A stretch of DNA of 42,546 nucleotides from Thermobaculum sp. (GTDB taxonomy: Bacteria > Chloroflexota > Chloroflexia > Thermobaculales > Thermobaculaceae): NCBI GenBank assembly GCA_016782125.1, contig JADDPA010000178.1:1-42546 (forward strand), given 5' to 3'. Numbering within the stretch: position 1 is the first letter of the stretch; each line of letters begins with the position of its first letter. The notes under the pieces were generated by a model, which was not told the DNA's origin, did no database searches, and worked only from the letters and a program-made list of their open reading frames with translations. The position numbers were made by a program, and so were the translations under genes. Shown one piece after another: positions 23,743 to 31,954 of this stretch.

Positions 23743-24990
23743 CTACAGGTCGATCTCGGGGACCATCATCTCCTCGTGACTCTGTCGCCGCCGCACGAGT
23801 CGCGCCGCCGCACCGTCCACGAGCACCTCGGCCGGACGCGGCCTGCCGTTGTATTCGCTTGCCATCGAAAAACCGTATGCGCCGGTGTCAAGGATGGCGA
23901 GGAGTTCTCCGGGTTGGACGTCCGGTGTGGTTTCTTCGAAGGAGAGTACATCTGCAGACTCGCACACGGGACCGACGACCTGCGCCTGAACCTCTCCGGT
24001 GTTCTCCCGCACGGCGACGAGCCTGTGCTGTGCGCGATACAGCGCGGGCCGCAGCAGGGCGTTCATGCCGCCGTCCGCAACGATAAATGCGTGGTTGCCA
24101 TTTCGCTTGCGGTAAAGGATCCGGACAAGGAGGGCTCCCGCCGCCCCTACTAGCCGGCGACCCGGCGCCGTCAGTACCAGAAGTCCAAGGGGGCGCAGGA
24201 TGGGTTCGATCGCCGTTGTAAGCTTGCCTGGGCTATCAGGTTGTGTGTCGCCGTACGTGATGGGATACCCGCCGCCGATGTCAATGTGTTGCAGCGGCAC
24301 GCCTTGAGCGAGCAACTCGGCCGCCAGGTGCGCAAGTCCGCGAGTTGCCTCGACGACCGGTGAGAGATCTTCCATCTGGGATCCGATGTGCATGCCTATT
24401 CCCTCCGCCCGCAGGCCCGGGAGCGTGGCCGCCAACCGATAGAGGCGTGTTGCTTCGCCAATGGGCACGCCGAACTTGCTGGAAGCTAGCCCCGTTGTGA
24501 TGTATGGGTGAGTGTGGGCGTTCACATCCGGGTTTACCCGGAGGGCGAAGCCCGCGATAGTGGCGCGGTCTGCGGCGACCCCGGAAAGGAGGCGCAGCTC
24601 CCCCTCGCTTTCGACGCTGAAGTGGCCGATTCCAGCGGTCAGTGCCTGTTCGATTTCCGCGCGCGACTTCCCCACGCCCGCGAATACAATCTTCTCCGGG
24701 GGAAAGCCCGCCCGCAACGCACGAACCAGCTCGCCACCGGAGGTGACGTCCGCCCCGGCCCCCAGTGCCGCGAGGATTGAGCAGACGGACAGGTTTGGAT
24801 TGGCTTTCACGGAGTAGCAGATTCGATGCGGGAGTCCGGCGAATGCTTGGTCGATCTCGTGGTACGCGAAGCGAATCGCCTCGGCAGAGTACACGTAGGT
24901 GGGGGTGTCGAAGCGATCGGCGATCTCCGAGAGCGGAACACCGTCGCAGAACAGCATACCGTCGGAGTATACGAACGGACGTTCAGGCAT
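23743..24990 (-). CDS. lysA: Diaminopimelate decarboxylase
   Basis: 415 residues from ATG 24990. The PLP-lysine motif is CYSVKANPNLSV (Lys 62), then SGGELVRALRAG near 83, GIGMHIGSQMEDLSP near 186, HIDIGGGYPITYGD near 220, and VCESADVLSFEETTP near 330, where the Cys and Glu act across the dimer. It makes L-lysine from meso-diaminopimelate. The ATG overlaps the folB 3' end by eight bases (the ATG lies in GAGGATGCCTGA). Upstream in-frame starts exist within folB but carry no family sequence. Confidence 0.93.
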   Translation of the reverse strand: MPERPFVYSDGMLFCDGVPLSEIADRFDTPTYVYSAEAIRFAYHEIDQAFAGLPHRICYSVKANPNLSVCSILAALGAGADVTSGGELVRALRAGFPPEKIVFAGVGKSRAEIEQALTAGIGHFSVESEGELRLLSGVAADRATIAGFALRVNPDVNAHTHPYITTGLASSKFGVPIGEATRLYRLAATLPGLRAEGIGMHIGSQMEDLSPVVEATRGLAHLAAELLAQGVPLQHIDIGGGYPITYGDTQPDSPGKLTTAIEPILRPLGLLVLTAPGRRLVGAAGALLVRILYRKRNGNHAFIVADGGMNALLRPALYRAQHRLVAVRENTGEVQAQVVGPVCESADVLSFEETTPDVQPGELLAILDTGAYGFSMASEYNGRPRPAEVLVDGAAARLVRRRQSHEEMMVPEIDL

Positions 24991-25375
24991 CCTCGTGCTT
25001 GTGTGCCGTCTCGCGAAGGATCTCGACCGCCGCCTCCGCCAGGATGCTTCCCGGTATCGCAACGCCCGGTTTGCGAACGCGCACACGCGCCCACTGCGCT
25101 CCCTCGTGGCGGAGCGCAGCTGCGGCGATACGCTCGGCCACGGCCTCCAGCAGGTTCAATGGCTCGCCCTCGAGGATCTGCTTCGTTTCCTGGTATAGCT
25201 CGCCATAATCGATGGTGCGGGTGAGGTCGTCGGATTCTCCCGCCGAGCGCAGGTCCGCACCGACTTCCAAGTCGACGACGAATCGCTGGCCAAGGACGCG
25301 TTCCTGCGCCCTCGCTCCGTGGTAGCCGTAGAAGGTCATCCCCTGGAGGATGATGCGGTCATTTCCAGTGCTCAC
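24983..25375 (-). CDS. folB: Dihydroneopterin aldolase
   Basis: 130 residues from GTG 25375. It has the family opening DRIILQGMTFYGYHGARAQE near residue 6, with the glutamate that follows QE, then QRFVVDLEVGAD near 31 and the conserved Tyr in DYGELYQ near 57. It splits dihydroneopterin to 6-hydroxymethyl-dihydropterin for folate. No Shine-Dalgarno precedes the GTG, and a promoter (TTGACC-N18-TACACT) places the transcription start within a base or two of it, so the mRNA is probably leaderless. folP and folK are not adjacent; lysA follows with an eight-base overlap. Confidence 0.9.
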   Translation of the reverse strand: MSTGNDRIILQGMTFYGYHGARAQERVLGQRFVVDLEVGADLRSAGESDDLTRTIDYGELYQETKQILEGEPLNLLEAVAERIAAAALRHEGAQWARVRVRKPGVAIPGSILAEAAVEILRETAHKHEDA

Positions 25376-25382
25376 GAGCCGC

Positions 25383-25412
25383 AGTGTAGCCTAGCACGAC
25401 GCGGGCGGTCAA
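25383..25412 (-). promoter_or_regulatory. Sigma-70-type promoter of folB-lysA-ridA
   Basis: On the minus strand TTGACC (25412-25407), an 18-base spacer and TACACT (25388-25383). The folB GTG at 25375 is eight bases after the -10, consistent with leaderless initiation. Confidence 0.55.
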
Positions 25413-25424
25413 ACCAGCATGCTC

Positions 25425-25433
25425 TGTTATAAT
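25425..25433 (+). promoter_or_regulatory. Extended -10 promoter of the COG3375-type gene
   Basis: TGTTATAAT (25425-25433) is a consensus -10 with the TGn extension; no good -35 is seen. The GTG at 25444 lies ten bases after it and no Shine-Dalgarno fits between, so initiation is leaderless or nearly so. It is back to back with the folB promoter. Confidence 0.55.
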
Positions 25434-25443
25434 CGCGGCACTT

Positions 25444-26235
25444 GTGGACTACGAGATACGAACGCTGAGCAGCCTGGAGGATTTCACGGAGCACGAGCGG
25501 CTGCAGCGTGAGATCTGGGGCTCGGATCAGATCGATGTGCCGGTGAACCTGCTCATGGCCAGCGCCCGACACGGCGCCGTCCTGCTTGGTGCGTTGGTGG
25601 ATCATCGAATGGTCGGCATCCTCTATGGGTTCCCGGCACTCACGAACGGTCACCTCCACCACCACTCACATATGCTCGGAGTTCTACCACCATACCGTCG
25701 GTTTGGCATCGGACTGGCGCTGAAGTTGCGGCAGCGCGAGATCGTCCGCGCGCAGGGGCTGGACGAGATAACCTGGACGGTCGACCCGCTCGAGGTCGGC
25801 AATAACCTGTTCAACTTCGGCCGCCTCGGCGTGGTGTGCGATACGTACATCGTGAACGCGTACGGTGAGATGGCGGATGCGCTGAACCGGGGGTTGCCCT
25901 CGGACCGGTTGGAGGTGCGCTGGAACGTCCGGGCGGAACTGCCTCGGGCATCGCGCAAAATATCTCCACATGCCACCCAGATTACTGCCGTCACCTACGG
26001 GGAGGACGGATTACCCGGGCCTCAACGCGTGGCCGAGCTTGCGGGCGGCGAGTGCCTTGTCACCTTGCCACGAGACCACCGCACCGTTCGGCAGGCCGAC
26101 GCGGACCTTGCTCTTCGCTGGAGGCTACGCCTTCGGCAGGACTTCACCGAAGCCTTTGAGGCTGGATACGCGCTAGCCGGATGCGTCGAACAAGTCGGGC
26201 ACGGCTGCTACATCCTGTCGAAGCCAGGGGAGTAA
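25444..26235 (+). CDS. GNAT-fold protein of the COG3375 (predicted acetyltransferase) type
   Basis: 263 residues from GTG 25444. The GNAT-like core includes GALVDHRMVGILYGFPAL near residue 48 and the coenzyme-binding loop MLGVLPPYRRFGIGLALK near 77. The stretch ITWTVDPLEVGNNLFNFGRL near 110 is the hallmark of COG3375 proteins. The second half, residues 150-260, is a separate domain without an assigned role. The biochemical function of this family is unknown to me. It is convergent with the Pnkp gene. The 51 bases between them contain a weak hairpin (CCCCG/CGGGG) but no clear terminator. Confidence 0.82.
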   Translation: MDYEIRTLSSLEDFTEHERLQREIWGSDQIDVPVNLLMASARHGAVLLGALVDHRMVGILYGFPALTNGHLHHHSHMLGVLPPYRRFGIGLALKLRQREIVRAQGLDEITWTVDPLEVGNNLFNFGRLGVVCDTYIVNAYGEMADALNRGLPSDRLEVRWNVRAELPRASRKISPHATQITAVTYGEDGLPGPQRVAELAGGECLVTLPRDHRTVRQADADLALRWRLRLRQDFTEAFEAGYALAGCVEQVGHGCYILSKPGE

Positions 26236-26286
26236 CCGGATCTCGCCCCGGCGATACGGGGACAGTGTCCATATTGTCAGTCAATC

Positions 26287-27597
26287 CTAACCGTCTGGCT
26301 CGTCCAAGGTGAGCAGGCTTCCCGCTGGCCGCTCGTAATAGGTGCGCTTCGCACGGACGTGCTCAAACGTCATCTCCGGATAGCGCATCGCAGTCAGTCT
26401 GCCGCCGAAGACACAGCCTTGATCGATGTTTACTGTTCTCCGAAATGGTATGGGCTTTGGCACCGGGGTATGTCCGTACACGATGAACGCATTGCCCCGG
26501 TACTGCGCCGCCCAGTCGCGGCGCACGGGCAGACCATCGGGCGTCCGCTCCCCGGTCACATCGCCGTACAACGTGAAGTCCTGAATACGCTTCGAGACCT
26601 TACCGATCATCTCCCGTTTTATCCCCGCGTGTGCAACGATCAGCTTACCGTCATCGAGCACGAGGTACGGTGGCGCCTCGGCGATGAAGCGGAGGATCGC
26701 AGCCTGCAGTTCGCCGCGCTCCCGCCGCGGCAGTGCATCCAGCTGCTCGATACTCGCCGCTAGTCCGTGGCTCACCGTGACCTTACGTCCCCGGAGGTAA
26801 CGCATGAGCTTGTTGTCGTGGTTCCCCGGTACGAAGAGCGCCTTGCCTCCCGCGTGCAGCCGTATCCAGAGCCGGAAGCAGGCAGGCACGTCTGGGCCAC
26901 GGTCCGCCAAGTCGCCGAGAGAGATTAATGTCCGTCCCTCCGGGTGACTCCACGTTTCCCCGTCCACCAGCCACCCAAGCTTCGCCAGCAATTCTGTTAG
27001 CTCGTCGTAACAGCCGTGAACGTCCCCGACGATGTCGTACGGGGGCGCAGTGGTCGACCGCACTTCCGCGCCCAGCCGCACGACGCTCGCTGGCTTCGTC
27101 TCTCCCTGCCCCAGCATATTGACGGTATCCCACCCCTCGCGGCCGATGCTCGCCACTGCCCTATCCATAGCAGCTTGCTGTGTTACGAGCACGTCATCGG
27201 GTACCTGCCTTGCGCGCCCGGCGTTGCGGCTGCGACGCGCGTCGAGCGATGCGGGAAAGACTATCGCAACCGCCGGATACGCGTGCGCGTGCGCCAGGTC
27301 CAACAGATTCCGTCGGGTGCCGGCATCAAGCGCGGTGGAATCGGCCACGATCATCTTCCGAAGCTCCATGCGTTTCTCGATCAGGAAGTAGAAGAGCTCG
27401 AACGCCTGCTTGCTGTATGCCTGTACCTCCTCGCGGTCGCCGACGAGGGCACGGCACCGATCCGTGGAGACAATCTCTGTGGGGGAGAAATGACGGGCTG
27501 CCCATGTGCTCTTTCCTGCGCCGCTTGCTCCCACCAAGACGACAAGGTGCGGACCGCGCAGACGAATCTCTGGCGCTGACTTTGGCGAAGCGTCCAA
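26287..27597 (-). CDS. pnkp: Polynucleotide kinase-phosphatase (Pnkp), kinase and phosphatase domains only
   Basis: 436 residues. Residues 1-170 form a P-loop kinase (LVGASGAGKSTW at 21-32, VSTDRCRALVGD near 43, VADSTALDAGTRRNLLDLA near 84, lid RSRNAGRARQVPDDV near 122). Residues 185-430 form a calcineurin-type phosphatase (DIVGDVHGCYDEL at 188-200, SLGDLADRGPDV at 226-237, VPGNHDNKLMRYL at 256-268, IVAHAGIK near 316, VYGHTPVPKP near 372, and the closing GCVFGGRLTAMRYPE). This matches the first two domains of bacterial Pnkp, the RNA-repair enzyme that works with Hen1, but the C-terminal ligase domain (about 400 residues) is absent and there is no space for it. No hen1 is nearby. The start is TTG 27597: a stop lies two codons upstream, and no Shine-Dalgarno is seen. 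Confidence 0.88.
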   Translation of the reverse strand: MDASPKSAPEIRLRGPHLVVLVGASGAGKSTWAARHFSPTEIVSTDRCRALVGDREEVQAYSKQAFELFYFLIEKRMELRKMIVADSTALDAGTRRNLLDLAHAHAYPAVAIVFPASLDARRSRNAGRARQVPDDVLVTQQAAMDRAVASIGREGWDTVNMLGQGETKPASVVRLGAEVRSTTAPPYDIVGDVHGCYDELTELLAKLGWLVDGETWSHPEGRTLISLGDLADRGPDVPACFRLWIRLHAGGKALFVPGNHDNKLMRYLRGRKVTVSHGLAASIEQLDALPRRERGELQAAILRFIAEAPPYLVLDDGKLIVAHAGIKREMIGKVSKRIQDFTLYGDVTGERTPDGLPVRRDWAAQYRGNAFIVYGHTPVPKPIPFRRTVNIDQGCVFGGRLTAMRYPEMTFEHVRAKRTYYERPAGSLLTLDEPDG

Positions 27598-27842
27598 CGG
27601 CTATCGCGGACCCGCGACGACCACACAGCGGCAAACAAAGCTGAGCCGGGATGTCGCATAAATAGCAGCATGGCCGGGATGCATCGACTGTTGCACCGCC
27701 TTCCTGATCTAGGCTCAACGCCGGTAGTCGGTTGCACGGACGGACGCATTGCACCGCGTCGGTTCTGTGGCCTTACCTCTATGACGCTCATTCTAGCACG
27801 GCGTTCGGGTACGGACGCCGAAGCGAGCAGCCCGAGCATCGG

Positions 27843-27848
27843 TATAAT
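27843..27848 (+). promoter_or_regulatory. -10 box of the otsAB operon
   Basis: TATAAT at 27843-27848, giving a leader of about 40 bases before the otsA ATG. The -35 region is poor. It lies in the 296-base divergent gap between pnkp and otsA; I see nothing else in that gap. Confidence 0.4.
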
Positions 27849-27893
27849 CATGCGAACGAACCAGCGGCTCACAAGTAAGGGGATGGTATACGC

Positions 27894-29423
27894 ATGAGCG
27901 AGGAGGCAGTATCTGCGGGCTCGATCTCGGGGGCAACGCGTGAACTCCTGAGTAACCGACACCTCATCATCGCATCGAACCGCGGCCCGTTCGAATTTAC
28001 GCTCACGGAGGGGGGCTATCAGCGCCAACGGGGAGCGGGCGGCGTCGTGACCGCGGTGAGCCAGATCAGCAAGTTCGCCAATCCGACCTGGATCGCCGCC
28101 GCACGTACCAGTGCGGATCGGCAGGTGCAGGCAGACCAGGGTAGTGAGCCCATACCGGTCGAGGAGCCCGACTCCAGCTATCTACTGCGCTTCGTTGATC
28201 TGGACGAGCACGTATACGACGGCTACTACAACGTGATCGCCAATCCGTTACTGTGGTTCCTCCAGCACTACATGCTCGATACGCCACGCGAGCCACGTAT
28301 TGGGCTGAAGGAGTGGCGAGCCTGGCGCGAGGGCTACGTGCCGGCGAATCAGCAGTTCGCGGACATCATCTCCGAGGAGGTCGAGCGCGCCGAGCGTCCC
28401 GTGGTGATGATACAGGACTACCACCTGTATCTCGCGGCCGCCCCGCTACGCGAGCGCTATCCCAACCTCCCGATTCAGTTCTTTCTGCATATACCCTTCC
28501 CTGGTTCGGATTACCTGCGGGTGTTACCGGTGGAGATGCGCCAGGAGATCGTGCGGTCGCTCCTGGCGTGTGACATCATCGGCTTCCAGACGAACCGCTC
28601 CGCGATCAACTTCTTGCGGTCGGCGGGCTCTTTCCTACCGGGAGTCCGCGTCGACTACGAGGATGCGACGGTTGAGTACGAGGGCCGCGTGACGTACTTG
28701 CGCAAGTACCCGATCAGCATCGACCCCGCCTCGGTCCGTGCGCTCGCGACGAGTGACGAAGCGGAGCGTGAACTGACCTATCTCGCTCCGTACTTCGGGG
28801 AGAAGAACATACTTCGCGTGGACCGCATCGAGCCAAGTAAGAACCTATTGCGCGGTTTTGAGGCGTTCAGTCTCATGCTCGATCAGCACCCCGAACTACG
28901 CGAGAAGGTGAACCTGCTGGCCTTCCTCGTCCCCTCGCGTAGCGACATTGCCGAATACGAGCGCTACCAGGACGAGGTGTTCGCGGCCATCGGACGGATC
29001 AACCAGCGTCACGGCACCGATTACTGGCAGCCCGTGAAGCCGTTCATCGGGAATAACTACGTGCGTGCGCTTGCCGCAATGCGTTGGTACGACGTGCTGC
29101 TTGTCAATCCAGTCATCGACGGCATGAATCTGGTCGCGAAAGAAGGCGCCGTGGTGAACGAACGACACGGCGCGCTCGTTCTCTCCGATGGCGCGGGGGC
29201 GTTCGAGCAGTTCGCTCCCTTGCCGAACTTCGTGAGCGCCTCGGATGTGTACGGCACCGCGGAGGCACTATACATCGCTCTGATGCAGCCGGAAGAGGAG
29301 CGGCGCGAGCTCGCCGATCGGTTGCGGTCGTGTGTCGAGGGTGAGGACGTTGCGTGGTGGCTGAATCAGCAGTTGGAAGATATCGAGCGCTTGTGCGAGG
29401 AGCGCGAGGATTGCGGAGAGTGA
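27894..29423 (+). CDS. otsA: Trehalose-6-phosphate synthase (GT20)
   Basis: 509 residues. It begins its catalytic part at LIIASNRGPFEF near residue 25, with GAGGVVTAVSQI near 48, VMIQDYHLYLAAAPLRE near 171, FFLHIPFPGSDYLRVLP near 196, VDRIEPSKNLLRGFEAF near 308 and VNPVIDGMNLVAKEG near 404. These mark the GT20 fold that joins UDP- or GDP/ADP-glucose to glucose-6-phosphate. It is slightly longer than E. coli OtsA because of a 25-residue N-terminal lead. AAGGGG precedes the ATG. The stop overlaps the otsB start as GTGA. Confidence 0.95.
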   Translation: MSEEAVSAGSISGATRELLSNRHLIIASNRGPFEFTLTEGGYQRQRGAGGVVTAVSQISKFANPTWIAAARTSADRQVQADQGSEPIPVEEPDSSYLLRFVDLDEHVYDGYYNVIANPLLWFLQHYMLDTPREPRIGLKEWRAWREGYVPANQQFADIISEEVERAERPVVMIQDYHLYLAAAPLRERYPNLPIQFFLHIPFPGSDYLRVLPVEMRQEIVRSLLACDIIGFQTNRSAINFLRSAGSFLPGVRVDYEDATVEYEGRVTYLRKYPISIDPASVRALATSDEAERELTYLAPYFGEKNILRVDRIEPSKNLLRGFEAFSLMLDQHPELREKVNLLAFLVPSRSDIAEYERYQDEVFAAIGRINQRHGTDYWQPVKPFIGNNYVRALAAMRWYDVLLVNPVIDGMNLVAKEGAVVNERHGALVLSDGAGAFEQFAPLPNFVSASDVYGTAEALYIALMQPEEERRELADRLRSCVEGEDVAWWLNQQLEDIERLCEEREDCGE

Positions 29424-30214
29424 TTGCTCCGGAGAGTTGGGAACTCGTCTTCGATGCGCTTGCGCTGACACCTTCCGGCCTTTTCACGGACATCGATGGC
29501 ACCATAAGTCCCATTGCTCCCACCCCCGACGAGGCGAAGGTCGAGCCCGAAGCCGCAGAACTGTTGGGTGTGCTCTCGAAGCGGCTAGCCGTCGTCGCTG
29601 CCATAACGGGTCGAGGTACGGAGTACGCACGAACAATGGTCGGTGTTCCCGGTCTGCTTTATTCCGGCAACCACGGACTGGAGGAACTCGTGGATGGGGC
29701 GGTGACGCTCATCCCGGAGGTTCGCGAGTACGCTGGTCGTCTCGAGCAGATTTTTGCGGAAGCCCGTCCGCGAGTGAGCACGCCGGATCTGCTTTGGGAG
29801 GGGAAAAGCGTCACTGGTACCGTGCATTACCGACTAGCGCCGGATCCTGAATCTGCCCAGGAAGAGTTGATTCGCGTGCTCTGGCCCATCGCGGAGGCGC
29901 AGGGTTTCCGGCTACACGAAGGGCGGATGATCGTGGAGTTGCGCCCTGCGATCGAGCTTGGGAAGGGGGCCGCGGCGCGCAGGCTCATCGAGCGTCATGG
30001 ACTCCGTGGCTGTGTTTTCCTCGGCGACGACGTGACGGATGTCGACGCGTTCAGAGTGTTGCGCGAGATGCGGGATGCCGGGCAACTCACGGCGGTGTGT
30101 GTCGGCGTGACGAGTGCCGAGACGCCGCCCACTGTACTGGAGTTGGCTGATGTCACGGTTCCCGGCGTGCCCGGAGTGATCGAGCTACTCAGCTGGCTCG
30201 AACGCAATCTGTGA
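29420..30214 (+). CDS. otsB: Trehalose-6-phosphate phosphatase
   Basis: 264 residues from GTG 29420, which overlaps the otsA stop (GTGA) and has GGAG just upstream. The HAD nucleophile motif LFTDIDGTISPIAP lies near residue 20, and the C-terminal acidic motif VFLGDDVTDVDAFRVL near 202. ITGRGTEYARTMVGVPGLLY near 66 and the GNHGLE that follows are typical of OtsB. It releases trehalose from trehalose-6-phosphate, completing the OtsAB pathway for osmotic and desiccation protection. The frame is open further upstream into otsA, but that part carries no HAD sequence. Confidence 0.94.
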   Translation: MIAPESWELVFDALALTPSGLFTDIDGTISPIAPTPDEAKVEPEAAELLGVLSKRLAVVAAITGRGTEYARTMVGVPGLLYSGNHGLEELVDGAVTLIPEVREYAGRLEQIFAEARPRVSTPDLLWEGKSVTGTVHYRLAPDPESAQEELIRVLWPIAEAQGFRLHEGRMIVELRPAIELGKGAAARRLIERHGLRGCVFLGDDVTDVDAFRVLREMRDAGQLTAVCVGVTSAETPPTVLELADVTVPGVPGVIELLSWLERNL

Positions 30215-30281
30215 ACTGAGTGCCGCCGACGTGTGGATGGCAGGGAATCCTTGGAAAGTGAACAGGGGGCAGGGGCAAAGG

Positions 30282-30875
30282 ATGGACGCAAAGTTGGATG
30301 TACTTGAAGTCATTCGGACGCGGAGGAGCATCGGCAAGATGCGGCCCGACGCAGTGCCGCGCGACGTGTTGGAAAAGCTGATCGATGCAGCGGTTCAGGC
30401 ACCGAACCATCGGCTTACTCGTCCCTGGCGCTTTTGGGTGTTGACCGGTGAGGCGCGAGAGGAGCTTGGCGAGGCAATGGCCGAGGCCGCACGTTCCGGA
30501 CTCGATACATCCGCCGGCGATGATGTTGGTGCCGTGCTCGACCGGGAACGGGCAAAGCCGCTCCGCGCGCCGGCGATCGTCGTCGTGGGAATCGACCAGG
30601 AACCGTCGGATCCGGTGCTTTCGATGGAGAACGTCGAGGCCGGCGCCGCCGCCATCCAGAACCTCCTGCTGGCGGCGCACGCGATGGGACTCGCGGCGAT
30701 CTGGCGCACCGGTGCCTCCGTGTACAGCACCTTGGTCAAGCGGCATTTTGGACTTGGAGACGAGGACGTGCTACTCGGTTTCGTGTACGTCGGATACCCT
30801 GCCATTACCGCACCGGAAGTCGAACGGACGGCAAGCGGGAAGGTTGAATGGTGGGATGGCCGCCGCCCCTCATGA
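30282..30875 (+). CDS. Nitroreductase family flavoprotein
   Basis: 197 residues from ATG 30282, preceded by AGGGG. Features of the FMN-dependent nitroreductase fold are VIRTRRSIGKMRPD near residue 10 (FMN phosphate-binding arginines), AAVQAPNHRLTRPWRFWVL near 36, AAIQNLLLAAHAMGLAAIWRTG near 127 and LLGFVYVGYP near 163. It resembles the small YdjA-type enzymes, which reduce nitro or enone compounds with NAD(P)H; the true substrate is unknown. In-frame upstream starts lack a ribosome site. The Ocd-like gene starts 13 bases after its stop. Confidence 0.88.
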   Translation: MDAKLDVLEVIRTRRSIGKMRPDAVPRDVLEKLIDAAVQAPNHRLTRPWRFWVLTGEAREELGEAMAEAARSGLDTSAGDDVGAVLDRERAKPLRAPAIVVVGIDQEPSDPVLSMENVEAGAAAIQNLLLAAHAMGLAAIWRTGASVYSTLVKRHFGLGDEDVLLGFVYVGYPAITAPEVERTASGKVEWWDGRRPS

Positions 30876-30888
30876 GCCGGAGGGTTTG

Positions 30889-31854
30889 ATGCCGCTGCTC
30901 ATCTCGGAAGCTGAGGTCGCAAGCCTGCTCACGATGAGGGATGCCCTCGCACTGGTCGAAGAGGTCTTCGCGTACACCGGTTCCACAAAGCCATCAAGCC
31001 AGCCGCGCCGGCGGGTGGCTTCCGGCACGGGCACCCTGAACGTCATGTCCGCTGCCCTGCCCGCGCGTGACGTGATGGGGCTCAAGGCGTATCCCACGGG
31101 TCCGGGCGGCGTGCGGTTCGTCGTCTTCCTGTACCGCGCCTCCACGTCGGAGTTGCTGGCCATCATCGAAGCCGGGCGACTGGGGGAACTGCGGACCGGG
31201 GCGGCTAGCGGCGCGGCGACGAAGCACCTGGCGCTCGCCGGAGCGAGCACGCTTGGCATCTACGGCGCGGGGACCCAGGCGGCGACGCAGGTGGAAGCCC
31301 TTGCGAGCGTGCGGCGACTCGACCGCGTGGTGGCGTATGCCCGGCAGCCAGACCGCCTTGACACGTTCTGCCAACGGATATCCGAGCAAGTCGGCGTGTC
31401 CGTAGAGCCTGCTGCATTGCCTGAAGATCCGCTGGATTGTGAAATCGTCACCACGGCTACCTCTTCCGCCGTGCCCCTTTTTCCGGGGGACCAGGTTCGG
31501 CCCGGTACTCACCTGAACGTCGTCGGCTCAAACTTCGCCAGCAAGGCGGAGATCGATATTGCAACCATCAGAAGTGCGTCTCTGGTAGTCGTCGACTCAC
31601 TGGAATCGGCACGATTGGAGGGCGGGGATCTGCTACCCGCGATTGATAGAGGCGTGCTCTCCTGGGAGTGGGTAACCGAGCTTGACGACGTCGTGAGCAG
31701 CAGGCAACCAGGGCGTCGGCTGCCGGAAGACGTGACGATCTTAAAGTCTCATGGTGTTGCGAGTGAGGATATCGTGCTTGCCCACGAGATCTGGCTGCGA
31801 GCAATCCGGAACGGCGTCGGTCGCCGCGTGGGTATGTTCGGCGAAGCGGTCTGA
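30889..31854 (+). CDS. Ornithine cyclodeaminase / mu-crystallin family NAD-dependent enzyme
   Basis: 321 residues from ATG 30889, with GGAGGG four bases upstream. It has the N-terminal dimerisation and substrate domain (VMSAALPARDVMGLKAYPTGPGG near 45-70, where the Lys is conserved), then the Rossmann motif LGIYGAGTQAATQVEAL near 123 and VVGSNFASKAEID near 210. Family members include ornithine cyclodeaminase, alanine dehydrogenase and ketimine reductase; I cannot tell which. It sits between a nitroreductase and a Gfo/Idh/MocA gene on the same strand. Confidence 0.87.
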   Translation: MPLLISEAEVASLLTMRDALALVEEVFAYTGSTKPSSQPRRRVASGTGTLNVMSAALPARDVMGLKAYPTGPGGVRFVVFLYRASTSELLAIIEAGRLGELRTGAASGAATKHLALAGASTLGIYGAGTQAATQVEALASVRRLDRVVAYARQPDRLDTFCQRISEQVGVSVEPAALPEDPLDCEIVTTATSSAVPLFPGDQVRPGTHLNVVGSNFASKAEIDIATIRSASLVVVDSLESARLEGGDLLPAIDRGVLSWEWVTELDDVVSSRQPGRRLPEDVTILKSHGVASEDIVLAHEIWLRAIRNGVGRRVGMFGEAV

Positions 31855-31880
31855 AGTTATCGCGCAGAGCTAGCAACCTA

Positions 31881-31901
31881 GGCCACGCCGTGCGCGTGGC
31901 C
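31881..31901. other. Hairpin between the Ocd-like and Gfo/Idh/MocA genes
   Basis: GGCCACGC (31881-31888) and GCGTGGCC (31894-31901) form a perfect eight-pair stem with a five-base loop, followed at once by a smaller GAGTGC/GCGCTC stem. No T run follows, so it may attenuate or protect RNA rather than terminate. Confidence 0.4.
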
Positions 31902-31954
31902 GAGTGCTTGCGCTCAATGGCGAAACGACGTTCGATCCGAAGGGAGAGATAGGT

